A DNA stretch of 58,608 nt, taken from assembly GCA_030834165.1 (NCBI GenBank), contig JAURFU010000002.1, forward strand, positions 1 to 58,608. Direction: 5' to 3'. A program made the translations under genes and the position numbers. Every line of letters begins with the position of its first letter. Position 1 is the stretch's first letter. The DNA is from Verrucomicrobiota bacterium (GTDB lineage Bacteria > Verrucomicrobiota > Verrucomicrobiia > Opitutales > UBA953). Positions 28,818 to 37,333 of this stretch are shown one piece after another. Under the pieces are notes generated by a model. That model was not told the origin of the DNA. It ran no database searches and worked only from the letters and a program-made list of their open reading frames with translations.

Positions 28818-30100
28818 ACATGTCACTTGTTCGTTGTTCATTGTTCTTGGTTATTGGTGCTTTGGCGATTCAGGGCTTTGCGGCGAACGAAGCACCAGGA
28901 ACCAAGAACAAGGAACAAGCCGCAGAAGTTTACCGCCCTGAAGCCGGCAAGTTCCCGGATCTCTCGAAGGCCCACACCTATCGCGGCGAGCTCGTGTTCG
29001 TCGACCACGTGAACCGGCGCGGCAGCCTGCGCGTGCTCGGCGTCGGCGTCTTCCGTCGCAACGACCCGCATCCTTTCGCGATGCTGCCCTACGGCATGGT
29101 GCGCTACCACGGCGCCCCAGCCGACCTCAGGGACATCCCCCTTGGCACCATCATGCATGTCACGGCTTACCTGCCGCCTGACCCCAAGCTCTCCTCCGTG
29201 CCGGTGCTGCCGGTCGACAACAAGGACCGGGACGCGAACCACTACCGCGGCATCGGCGTCTTCCCCGCGGAAAACCACGTGCTCCTGCTGGAGGATGAGC
29301 CGAGCTACCGCCAGCGCATGGGCATGTCTTGGAAATTCAAGCAATCCGACCTCCTGAAAACCCCGGGAGTCGTCATCGCGAGCCTCGAACCCAATCAAGA
29401 GGGCGACGCCAAAGACGCCGAACAGAAGCTGACGATCGACCACGCCACCCGCGTCTGGCGAGGCCGCGAACTCCTGAGCATCGCCGACCTGGTCGCCGAA
29501 GGGAAAAAAACGCTCGACGGACAATCGCTCCAGCTCGGCCTGAGCTGGAAGCCTTGCCCGGATGGCATCTTCCTCCGTCTGCACATCTCGGACATCTGGC
29601 TCGACGACGACTCGCTACGGCGAGCCGCTCAGAATCAGAGCGAGACGCACAAGGCCTTCATCCGCAGCCGCTGGATGCCTGCCCACGTCGACAATGTCGA
29701 GTATGGTAAGTTCGGCCGCGCCAAGGTCACCGTCACGCTCTTCGGCGGCATGGACCCCGCGCTTTACGCCGACTTCCAGAAAGGCGGCCAGGCCCTAATC
29801 AACGCCGCGGAGAACACGCTGAAGCACGCCGGCGGCCACTACGGCCCGGCGCACATGGCGTCCAAAGGCCCCATCGCCGACGTGAGCAAGCTTCCGGGCA
29901 ACCCGCCGATGGGCAGCAGCGGCATCCAGGTCACGATGGAGACCGACCTGATCATCGAGGGCATCCGTCCCGGCAGGGTCGTGCGTATCCGGGCGGCGAT
30001 CTGGCCGGCCGTCGAACTGCCCCGCGAAGAGTATCTCGGCGATGGCGAATTCCGGGTCGAAGACCGCTTTCCTACCCCGGCCATCTTCCCGAAGTACTAG
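28814..30100 (+). CDS. Secreted protein of unknown function, tandem paralogue 1
   Basis: The protein has 428 residues, starting in an ATGA overlap with the DUF1552 gene; ATG 28820 is an alternative. The signal peptide ([16 protein letters not shown]) and the next residues (APGTKNKEQ) are encoded by the two arms of a palindromic repeat. The mature protein begins with [18 protein letters not shown] and continues with [20 protein letters not shown] and [21 protein letters not shown], which may form a beta-barrel-like N-terminal domain. A second part contains [22 protein letters not shown] and [15 protein letters not shown]. It is a close paralogue of the next gene. I do not recognise the family. 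Linkage to DUF1552 suggests an accessory role in that module. Confidence 0.85.
   Translation: MNMSLVRCSLFLVIGALAIQGFAANEAPGTKNKEQAAEVYRPEAGKFPDLSKAHTYRGELVFVDHVNRRGSLRVLGVGVFRRNDPHPFAMLPYGMVRYHGAPADLRDIPLGTIMHVTAYLPPDPKLSSVPVLPVDNKDRDANHYRGIGVFPAENHVLLLEDEPSYRQRMGMSWKFKQSDLLKTPGVVIASLEPNQEGDAKDAEQKLTIDHATRVWRGRELLSIADLVAEGKKTLDGQSLQLGLSWKPCPDGIFLRLHISDIWLDDDSLRRAAQNQSETHKAFIRSRWMPAHVDNVEYGKFGRAKVTVTLFGGMDPALYADFQKGGQALINAAENTLKHAGGHYGPAHMASKGPIADVSKLPGNPPMGSSGIQVTMETDLIIEGIRPGRVVRIRAAIWPAVELPREEYLGDGEFRVEDRFPTPAIFPKY
28834..28918. repeat. Palindromic repeat element, copy A (inside coding sequence)
   Basis: The left arm (28834-28860) and right arm (28892-28918) are complementary at 24 of 27 positions around a 31-base loop. 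The core is TTGTTCTTGGTT in the left arm and AACCAAGAACAA in the right. The arms are much less GC-rich than the surrounding genes. The element lies entirely inside the 5' end of the gene at 28814. Confidence 0.75.
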
Positions 30101-30111
30101 TAACCGAGTTC

Positions 30112-31395
30112 ATGGTGCAGCGCTCTCCGTTCTTGGTTCTTGGTTATTGCTGGATGATTGTCTGCGCGTTTGCCGCCAACGAAGCACCCGGAACGAAGAA
30201 CCAAGGACAAGCCGCCGGAATCTTCCGCCCTGAGCCGGGCAAGTTTCCGCCGATCGAAAAAGCCCACACCTACATGGGCGAACTTGCCTTCGTGGATCAT
30301 GCCACCCGGCGAGGAACCCTGCGGGTGAAAGGACCCGGCATCTTCCGCAGCACCGAGCCGAACCCGTTCGTGATGCTGCCTTATGGGATGGTGTTCTACC
30401 AGGGTGCGCCTGCTGACCTCCGGGACCTCCCTCTCGGCACGATGCTGCATGTCACCGCCTTCCTGCCTCCGGACCCGAAGCTATCATCCGTACCGGTGCT
30501 GCCGGTGGACAACAAGGACCGGGACGCGAACCATCGCCGTGGGGTGGGCGTTTTCCCGGCGGAGAACCACGTCCTGCTGTTGGAAGATGAGCCGAGCTAC
30601 TGCCAGCGCAGAGGGCTTTACTGGAAACTGAAGGAGATCGAAACACAGGCAAACCTCGGGCTGGTCGTCGCCAGCATCGGTCCAGAGGGATCCGAGCAGA
30701 AGCTGACCGTCGACCATGCCACTCGGCTCTGGCGCGGACAGCAGCAGCTGAGCATCACCGATCTCATCGCCGAAGGCGCCTGGAACGCGAGCGGCAAGAA
30801 GCTCCTCAACGGACAAGAAGTCCGGCTCGGACTAGGCTGGAAACCCTGCCCGGACGGCATTTTCTTCCGCATGCACATCACCGACATCTGGCTTGATGAC
30901 GACTCGATGCGGCGCGCCGGCCAGAGGCAGTCCGAAGGGCATCGGGTATTCATGCGCAGCCGATGGCTCCCCGGCTGGGTGGATGCGGTGGAATACGGCA
31001 AGTTCGGCCGCGCCACGGTGACCGTGACTTTGTTCGGCGGCAAAGATCCGTCGCTCTATGATGACTTCCGCAAAGGCGGTCAGGTCTTCGTGAACGGAGC
31101 CGAGAACACCTTGAAGCACACCGAAGCAGGATCGGCCGGCCCTTCGCAGATGGCGGCCCGCGGACCCATCGTCGAGATAAGCAGGATTCCCGGGGAAGCC
31201 CCGACCGGCAGCAGCGGCATCCAAGTCCGCTTCGAAACCGACCTAGTCACCGAAGGCCTCCGCCCGACGCGTATCGTCAGACTGCGCCCCGCCAGCTGGC
31301 CCGACGTACACCTGCCCCGCGAAGAGTATGTCGACGGCAACTCCGGCAATCTGGAGGAACGCTTCCCGAGTCCGGCGACCTTGCCGAAATACTAG
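30112..31395 (+). CDS. Secreted protein of unknown function, tandem paralogue 2
   Basis: The protein has 427 residues from ATG 30112, which lies 11 bases after paralogue 1. The two proteins align over their whole length. Shared blocks include [83 protein letters not shown], and the ends [16 protein letters not shown]. They clearly arose by duplication, and the divergence is too large for a recent event. Most difference is in the middle (about residues 160-220). The signal peptide (SPFLVLGYCWMIVCAFAA) is again encoded by one arm of a repeat copy. The function is unknown. Confidence 0.85.
   Translation: MVQRSPFLVLGYCWMIVCAFAANEAPGTKNQGQAAGIFRPEPGKFPPIEKAHTYMGELAFVDHATRRGTLRVKGPGIFRSTEPNPFVMLPYGMVFYQGAPADLRDLPLGTMLHVTAFLPPDPKLSSVPVLPVDNKDRDANHRRGVGVFPAENHVLLLEDEPSYCQRRGLYWKLKEIETQANLGLVVASIGPEGSEQKLTVDHATRLWRGQQQLSITDLIAEGAWNASGKKLLNGQEVRLGLGWKPCPDGIFFRMHITDIWLDDDSMRRAGQRQSEGHRVFMRSRWLPGWVDAVEYGKFGRATVTVTLFGGKDPSLYDDFRKGGQVFVNGAENTLKHTEAGSAGPSQMAARGPIVEISRIPGEAPTGSSGIQVRFETDLVTEGLRPTRIVRLRPASWPDVHLPREEYVDGNSGNLEERFPSPATLPKY
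30129..30211. repeat. Palindromic repeat element, copy B (inside coding sequence)
   Basis: The left arm begins at 30129 with GTTCTTGGTTCTTGG; the right arm (30184-30211) contains GAAGAACCAAGGACAAG. Complementarity is weaker than in copy A and mostly in the outer half. The spacing and the position within the signal-peptide region match copy A. Confidence 0.6.
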
Positions 31396-31403
31396 GGGCT
31401 AAA

Positions 31404-31508
31404 GGTTCGTGGTTCTTGGTTCGTCGTACCTTGTTTAGCGCAGATGAACTCTCGGCCAACAACCAGGCGCCAAGAACCCCTTCGACCAAGAACAATGAAT
31501 TGAGAACC
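31404..31508. repeat. Palindromic repeat element, copy C (upstream of LRR gene)
   Basis: The left arm (31404-31423) contains GGTTCTTGGTTCG. The right arm (about 31461-31508) contains CCAAGAACC and ACCAAGAACAA. Read in the frame of the downstream gene, the right arm gives APRTPSTKNNE, comparable to APGTKNKEQ in copy A. This supports common descent. Confidence 0.55.
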
Positions 31509-32513
31509 ATGAACTTCCGAACCCTCCCCACCCTAGCGCTCTCCTTATTCCTTGCCGCGTCTGCTTACGCGCTCGACCCCCACGTCGAAGCCGTCACCCG
31601 CATCGTGACCGGAGCGAAAGGCAAGGTGGAGATGACCACGGACGGCCAGGGCGTGCGACTCATCGACCTGAGCGTCCCGGGCGCCGGACCGCACGACCAT
31701 CGCAAGGATGACCCTTATGACGCCGCTTTCTTCGAACATGTCGGCCACCTTGCCACGCTAGAATCGCTGAACATCATCTCGACGAAGTTCAACGACGAGT
31801 GGATGCAGCCGCTGTCCAGGCTGACCAACCTCCGAGTGCTTCGCTTTACGAACAACGAAAAACTCACCGACGCCGGCATGGCGCAGCTCGCCGGCCTGAC
31901 GAAGCTCGAGTCATTTTCCTTCGTGGGCACCCAGATGACCGGCAAGGCCTATGCGCGGTTCGATGGCTTCACGAAGCTCACCCGGGTCAGCCATCGTGGC
32001 AGTTCCATCGACGACGAGGGTCTCCGCCAGCTTTGCGACCACCTGCCTAACCTCGAAAGCCTCAGCCTCGCCCATGCGAAGTTCACCGATGCCGGCGCGC
32101 CGCACCTCGCGAAACTCACCCAGCTTAAGGGCCTCGAGCTCGGCACGTCCAAGGCGACGCCCCAATCCCTCCGTCACATCGCCAAACTTCCCCTCGAATA
32201 CCTCCAGCTCGGCGAGGGCTTCGAGTCGGGCGCCTGCATCCCCTTGATCAAGGAGATCGCCACGTTGCGTCGCCTGACGCTGACCAACGCCCACGCCCTC
32301 ACCGACGCCGACCTGCAGACCCTCGCGGGACTCACGCAACTCACCCATCTGGAAATCGGCAAGATGCCCCTGCCGGACGAACGCATCCCCGCCCTGAAAG
32401 CGTTCGCCTACCTGAAGACGATGCGCCTCGTGCCCGCCAAAGCCCCCTTTACGCCGGACCAACAGGCCAAGATCCAGTCCCTGCTTCCAAAGACCAAGAT
32501 TGAGTTCAAGTAG
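31509..32513 (+). CDS. Secreted leucine-rich-repeat protein
   Basis: The protein has 334 residues from ATG 31509 (MNFRTLPTLALSLFLAASAYA, a clear signal peptide). An upstream in-frame TTG at 31416 would only add repeat-derived sequence. About eight leucine-rich repeats of roughly 24 residues follow, for example LTDAGMAQLAGLTKLES and LTDADLQTLAGLTQLTHL. Each carries the LxxL...LTDAG(L/M)xxLAxL pattern. Such repeats form curved solenoids used in protein or ligand binding. The protein has no catalytic signature, so a binding or scaffold role in the surrounding cytochrome modules is plausible but inferred. A 176-base gap with no recognisable element follows. Confidence 0.85.
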   Translation: MNFRTLPTLALSLFLAASAYALDPHVEAVTRIVTGAKGKVEMTTDGQGVRLIDLSVPGAGPHDHRKDDPYDAAFFEHVGHLATLESLNIISTKFNDEWMQPLSRLTNLRVLRFTNNEKLTDAGMAQLAGLTKLESFSFVGTQMTGKAYARFDGFTKLTRVSHRGSSIDDEGLRQLCDHLPNLESLSLAHAKFTDAGAPHLAKLTQLKGLELGTSKATPQSLRHIAKLPLEYLQLGEGFESGACIPLIKEIATLRRLTLTNAHALTDADLQTLAGLTQLTHLEIGKMPLPDERIPALKAFAYLKTMRLVPAKAPFTPDQQAKIQSLLPKTKIEFK

Positions 32514-32689
32514 GCCTTGGGCGGGCCAGCCGAGCCTTACCCGGGAACATGGAGCCGGGCAAAGGGTCAGACTTAAGCGGCCCCATGCCCCACCCCCTGA
32601 AAACACCCGCCGCAGGCCAAGGAAAGACTCGCATCGCCAAGTCAGCCTGACGCAAGATGGGAATACACCCGGCCTAGCCCCTTTCTGAC

Positions 32690-33961
32690 ATGCATCGTCG
32701 ACGTTTCATCCTCCGCTCTCTGGGAGCCACCTTGGCCCTCCCCGGTCTCTGCTCCCTCAGCGCGAAGGCCCTCAGCGGCAATCCGACCGTCCAGCTCTCC
32801 AAGGGGGCCGGCATCGGCGCCCGCCGCTTCGTGGCCATCGGCAACCTGCTCGGCTACCAGACCAAGAAGCTCTTCCCGACCACCACCGGCAAGGACTACG
32901 AGAAGACCACCCTGCTCGAACCGCTCTGGGGGCAGCGCGAGCACATGACGGTCTTCCGCGGCCTCGACCACGGCGTCAAAGGCGGCCACTTCGCGGTGCA
33001 CTCGTTCCTTTCCGGCGTGCTCAACTCCGAGGCGCAGAACCGGGCCGACGGCAACGTCTCGCTCGACCAGTTCCTCGCCGAGGAGATCGGCCACCAGACC
33101 CGCTTCCCCTCCCTCACCGTCGGCTCCGAGGGCGGCATCCACGGCGGCTGCCAGATCGCCTGGACCAAGTCCGGCGTGCGCGTCCCCCCGGTCACCAACC
33201 CGGCCGAGCTCTTCGACAAGCTCTTCGCCAGCGACTCCGCCGAGCGCCGCACCCGCCGCGAGCAGGAGAACCGCGTGCAGGCCTCCATCCTCGACTCCGT
33301 GCGCGAGGAGGCGAAACGCCTCTCCGGCCAGGTCAACCAGGAGGACAAGGCCAAGCTCGACGAATACTTCACCTCGGTGCGCGACGTCGAGAAGCGCCTC
33401 GAACTGCGCCAGCGCTGGACGCACCTGCCCAAGCCGGCCGCGCCTTTCGGCAAGCCGGCCAACCGCAACGCGGTCGACGACCTCCCGCTGATGTATGAGC
33501 TGATCGCGCTCGCCCTCCAGACCGACAGCACCCGCATCGCGACGCTGGAAGTCGGCGGGGACTTCCTGCCCCAGCACCTCGGCATCAAGAAGGACTACCA
33601 CGGCCTCTCCCACCACGGCAACGACCCCGAGTCCATCGCCCACCTCATCTCCCTCGAACGCTACCAGATCGCGCAATACGCCAAGTTCGTCGGCCGCCTC
33701 GCGCAGATCAAGGACGGCGACGGCACCCTGCTCGATTCGACGACGGTCCTGTTCGGCAGCGGCATGGGCGACGCCAATTCGCACCGCAACACCGACCTGC
33801 CGATCTTCCTCGCGGGCGGCGGCTACAAGCACGGCACCTTCCGCGAAGTCTCGCGCGAGGTCCGGCACAAGGTGCCGCTCTGCAACCTCTACGTCGACAT
33901 CGCCCAGAAGATGGGCGTCGAGACGGAAGCCTTCGGCAGCAGCACGGGCCGTTTCTCCTGA
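32690..33961 (+). CDS. DUF1552 protein, Tat-exported (module B)
   Basis: The protein has 423 residues. The Tat signal is at the first residues (MHRRRFILRSLGATLALPGL). DUF1552 marks include FRGLDHGVKGGHFAVHSFLSG, SLDQFLAEEIGHQTRFPSL, LSGQVNQEDKAKLDEYFTSV, GLSHHGNDPESIAHLI, and GSGMGDANSHRNTDLPIFLAGG. It precedes its DUF1592-type partner, the opposite of module A. The 5' gap (32514-32689) probably contains its promoter, though I could not place one. Confidence 0.93.
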   Translation: MHRRRFILRSLGATLALPGLCSLSAKALSGNPTVQLSKGAGIGARRFVAIGNLLGYQTKKLFPTTTGKDYEKTTLLEPLWGQREHMTVFRGLDHGVKGGHFAVHSFLSGVLNSEAQNRADGNVSLDQFLAEEIGHQTRFPSLTVGSEGGIHGGCQIAWTKSGVRVPPVTNPAELFDKLFASDSAERRTRREQENRVQASILDSVREEAKRLSGQVNQEDKAKLDEYFTSVRDVEKRLELRQRWTHLPKPAAPFGKPANRNAVDDLPLMYELIALALQTDSTRIATLEVGGDFLPQHLGIKKDYHGLSHHGNDPESIAHLISLERYQIAQYAKFVGRLAQIKDGDGTLLDSTTVLFGSGMGDANSHRNTDLPIFLAGGGYKHGTFREVSREVRHKVPLCNLYVDIAQKMGVETEAFGSSTGRFS

Positions 33962-33989
33962 GCCGCGCCGACACGCCTGAGCCGTGAAG

Positions 33990-36491
33990 ATGCTTTCGGC
34001 ATTCCGTACCCCGGCGTCCCTCCGCGGCCCGCTGGCCCTGTCCGTCCTTTTCGCGGCCGCCGCCGCGCCCGCCGCCGACGCGCCCGCGAAGTCGGTCGAG
34101 CAGTTCCTGAGCCGTTACTGCCTCGAGTGCCACGACGCCGACGTCCATAAGGGCGACCGTTCCTTCCACGCGTTCAAGCTGCCGCTGAAGACGCTGCCCG
34201 ACGTCATCGAGGCGCGCGACATCATCGACCAGCTGACCCTGCGCGAGATGCCGCCGAAGAAGGCCGACCAACCCAGCGACGAGGAACGCCTCGCGGCGAT
34301 CCGCGCCTTGCGCGAAGGCACCGCAAAGGCTCAGGCAACCCTGAGCAGCACAGGCTCGCGGACGGTCCTCCGCCGCCTCTCCAACCGCGAGTATGAGAAC
34401 ACGCTGGAGACCCTCTTCGGCCGCCGCGTGGACACCCTCGGGCTGACCGCCGACTTCCCCAAGGAGAAGACCGCCCGCCACCTCGACACGATCGGCCAGT
34501 CGCTCGTGACCTCCGGCTTCCTCGTCGACCAGTACTTCCTGGCCGCCAACCGCCTCGTCGAGGCCCGGCTGGGCAAGCCGCCCACGGAGCCGAAGACCTG
34601 GCGGTTCAACAAGAACTTCGTGCAGTACGAGGAGCTGACCGGTTCGCACAAGGCCGCCTTCAATTTCCGTTACCTCAACCTCTACGAACAGCCCAACACC
34701 GATACCCGCCAGGGCGGCTACGGGCATATCGAAGACTTCAAGCAGGGCGTGCCGGTCTCCGGCCTCTACGACCTCGAGGTCGAAGCGGCGGCGATGCACC
34801 GCGACACCCACTACGACCCCGCCATCTTCGGCATCGACCTCTCCGAGCCGTTCGTCCTCGGCGTCGTGCCCGGCGACGTCACCAAGGGGCACATCCATTA
34901 CCCGCAGGCCATCGAGCCGCTGCTCGCCAGCAGCGTGGTACCGGACAACACCCCCGCCCGCCTGAAGTTCCGGGTCTGGCTGGAAGCCGGCCAGACGCCC
35001 CGCTTCATCTTCCCGAACGGCCCCTACGAGTCCCGCGCCTCGGTGATCTCGATCAACAAGCGCTATCCGAAGGAATTCTCGACGCCGGTCGGCGCCTCCT
35101 TGGTCGGCCGCTCGCACATCCTCCGGGAGGGCAAGCTCCCACATATCCGCATCAGCGAGATCGTCATCCAAGGCCCGTTGGCGGAGCCGATGGGCGGCGC
35201 CGAGGAGGTCGCGGTGTTCGGCCGCGACGGCTTCCGGGCGGACCGGGCGCTCGACCAGCTCTACGCCTTCGCCACCAAGGCCTACCGTCGCCCGCTGCAG
35301 GACTCCGACCGCGCCTCGATCCGCAAGATGTATGACAGGCGGATCGCCGAAAAAGCTCCGCCGCGCCAGGCCGCGCTCGATGCGGTCAAGCTGATCCTCT
35401 GCTCCCCCTCTTTCCTCTACCTGAGCGAAGTCACCGCCGAATCAGACCGTCGGCTCCAGCCGCACGACCTCGCCACCCGACTGGCCTACGCCCTCTGGGC
35501 GAGGTCGCCCGACGAGACCTTGGCCGCCTCGGCGGCGGCGGGCAAGCTGACCGGTGACGCGGAGCTGAAGAAGCAGATCGACCGCATGCTCGCCGACGGA
35601 CGCGTCGACGGCTTCATCAACGGCTTCCTCGACAGCTGGCTCAACCTGCGCGATCTCGGCGGCATGCCGCCGCCCCGTGAGACGAACCGGGCCTACTATG
35701 CCGAGGACCTGCCGACGTCCATGAAGACCGAAGCACGCCTCTTCTTCCGCGAGATGCTGAAAGAAGACCGTCCGGTGAACCAGTTCCTCCACGCGGACCA
35801 CACCTTCGTCGACAAGAAGCTGGCCAAGCTCTACGACCTGCCCGAGCAGAAGACGCTCCGGCTCGCCGACGGCTTCCGCAAGGTCAGCGTGCAGGGTAAC
35901 AAGCACCGCGGCGGCCTGCTGGGCATGGCGGCCGTGCTGACCGTCAGCGCCAACGGCGTCGAGACCTCCCCCGTCACCCGCGGCGCCTGGATCAGCGAGA
36001 ACATCCTCGGCGTCAAACCGCCGCCTCCTCCCGACGTCGTGCCCGCGATCGAACCCGACGTCAGCGGCACGACCACCATCCGCCAGCGTCTCTCCAAGCA
36101 CAGCACCGACCGCGCGTGCGCGGAGTGCCATCGCAAGATCGACCCCTACGGCTTCAGCCTGGAGGCCTTCGACCCGATCGGCCGCACGCGCACCACCTAC
36201 GCCAAGCCGAAGAAAGGTCCGGCGCCGAAGATCGACACCGCCGGCGAATTCGCCTCGGGCGAGACCTACCAGGATTTCGCCGGCTTCCGCGACATCCTGC
36301 ACGCCAAGCGCGACGAACAGTTCACCCGCCACCTCATCCGCCAGTTCCTCGCCTACGGCACCGGACGCCTGATGGAGCCGGCCGACGAGTTCGCGATCGA
36401 CCGCATCTACGACAAGGTGAAGCAGCAAGGCCTCGGCCTCCGCGGCCTCGTCGTCGAGTGCCTGACCAGCGAAGTCTTCCGTTCGCGCTGA
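33990..36491 (+). CDS. DUF1587/DUF1595/DUF1592/DUF1588/DUF1585 cytochrome c protein (module B)
   Basis: The protein has 833 residues from ATG 33990; a GTG 6 bases upstream is also in frame. The signal peptide is Ala-rich and ends near APAADA. Haem motif 1 is C44-LE-C47-H48. The DUF1587 start LRRLSNREYENTLETLF is near residue 127, DUF1595 near 421 (KAYRRPLQDSD), and DUF1592 near 492 (LATRLAYALWARSPDETLAASA). DUF1588 spans about 607-705 (HRGGLLGMAAVLTVSANG). Haem motif 2, C710-AE-C713-H714, lies in CAECHRKIDPYGFSLEAFDP. DUF1585 ends the protein. It has the same architecture as the protein at 24975 but a different middle region. It is 28 bases after its DUF1552 partner. Confidence 0.93.
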   Translation: MLSAFRTPASLRGPLALSVLFAAAAAPAADAPAKSVEQFLSRYCLECHDADVHKGDRSFHAFKLPLKTLPDVIEARDIIDQLTLREMPPKKADQPSDEERLAAIRALREGTAKAQATLSSTGSRTVLRRLSNREYENTLETLFGRRVDTLGLTADFPKEKTARHLDTIGQSLVTSGFLVDQYFLAANRLVEARLGKPPTEPKTWRFNKNFVQYEELTGSHKAAFNFRYLNLYEQPNTDTRQGGYGHIEDFKQGVPVSGLYDLEVEAAAMHRDTHYDPAIFGIDLSEPFVLGVVPGDVTKGHIHYPQAIEPLLASSVVPDNTPARLKFRVWLEAGQTPRFIFPNGPYESRASVISINKRYPKEFSTPVGASLVGRSHILREGKLPHIRISEIVIQGPLAEPMGGAEEVAVFGRDGFRADRALDQLYAFATKAYRRPLQDSDRASIRKMYDRRIAEKAPPRQAALDAVKLILCSPSFLYLSEVTAESDRRLQPHDLATRLAYALWARSPDETLAASAAAGKLTGDAELKKQIDRMLADGRVDGFINGFLDSWLNLRDLGGMPPPRETNRAYYAEDLPTSMKTEARLFFREMLKEDRPVNQFLHADHTFVDKKLAKLYDLPEQKTLRLADGFRKVSVQGNKHRGGLLGMAAVLTVSANGVETSPVTRGAWISENILGVKPPPPPDVVPAIEPDVSGTTTIRQRLSKHSTDRACAECHRKIDPYGFSLEAFDPIGRTRTTYAKPKKGPAPKIDTAGEFASGETYQDFAGFRDILHAKRDEQFTRHLIRQFLAYGTGRLMEPADEFAIDRIYDKVKQQGLGLRGLVVECLTSEVFRSR

Positions 36492-36542
36492 CAACCGCAG
36501 GACCCGCCTAGGCGAACCGAACGCGAGCACCCGCAGCCCTTC

Positions 36543-37295
36543 ATGAGAAAACTCCTCGCCCTTCTCGCCCTGCTGCTCACCGGACCGCTCTTCGCCGTCG
36601 AGACCTTCGAAGTCGACGGGCATAAGGCCGTGATCCATCCGGCGGCCAAGCCCGCCGAGGGGAAGCCTTGGCTCTGGTATGCGCCGGCGCTCAAGGGCGG
36701 CGTCTCGATCGTCCAGCACAAGCTCTACGCCGAAGCCTGCCAGCAGGCCGGCATCGCCATCGCCGGCTACGACCTCGGCGAAGTCCGCGGCGCACCCAAG
36801 AGCGCGGCGCAGTTCACGAAGTTCTACGAAGAGATGGTGAAGCGTGGCTACTCGCCGAAACCTATCCTCCTCGGCCAGAGCCGCGGCGGCATGATGACAC
36901 TCACCTGGGCGTTCCGTAATCCGGACAAGGTGAGGGCCTGGATCGGCATCTACCCCGTCTGCAACCTCGCCAGCTGGCCGCTCAAGAACTCCAAGGCCCA
37001 GACCCTCGCCGATTTCGGCCTGACCGAAGCCGAACTCACCGCCCGGCTGAAGGAGTTCAATCCGCCCGACAACCTCGCCGGCCTCGCCGCCGCCAAGGTC
37101 CCGATGTTCGCCGTCCATGGCGACAACGACGTCGTCGTACCCCACCAGGACAACACCCTCCTCCTCAAGGCCCGCTACGAGGCCCTCGGTGGGAAGTTCA
37201 CGGTCAAGATCGTCCCTGGCGAAGGCCATAAGGTCGGCCCCTCCTTCTTCGCCTGCCCGGAGCTGGTGACCTTCCTGCTAAACGACTGTAAATAA
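36543..37295 (+). CDS. Secreted alpha/beta hydrolase
   Basis: The protein has 250 residues. The signal peptide is MRKLLALLALLLTGPLFA. The nucleophile elbow is G-Q-S-R-G with Ser113. An acidic residue in HGDNDVVVP (about residue 200) and the His in GEGHKVGP (about 230) complete a plausible Ser-Asp-His triad. The acyl substrate cannot be read; neighbours suggest a carbohydrate ester. It starts 51 bases after the DUF1592-type gene, and an SGNH esterase follows 38 bases later. Confidence 0.85.
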   Translation: MRKLLALLALLLTGPLFAVETFEVDGHKAVIHPAAKPAEGKPWLWYAPALKGGVSIVQHKLYAEACQQAGIAIAGYDLGEVRGAPKSAAQFTKFYEEMVKRGYSPKPILLGQSRGGMMTLTWAFRNPDKVRAWIGIYPVCNLASWPLKNSKAQTLADFGLTEAELTARLKEFNPPDNLAGLAAAKVPMFAVHGDNDVVVPHQDNTLLLKARYEALGGKFTVKIVPGEGHKVGPSFFACPELVTFLLNDCK

Positions 37296-37333
37296 GCGTC
37301 AGGACAGAGGGAAAAGGTGGAACTCCCTCGGTC

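Noticed and set aside
32561-32577. AAAGGGTCAGACTTAAG in the gap before the module B DUF1552 gene, resembling sequences near REP-type elements
   Set aside because: It occurs once and has no palindrome or transposase nearby, so no mobile-element claim is possible.
37307-37329. Hairpin GAGGGA/TCCCTC between the two esterase genes
   Set aside because: It is a short stem with an 11-base loop and no T tract; chance is a sufficient explanation.
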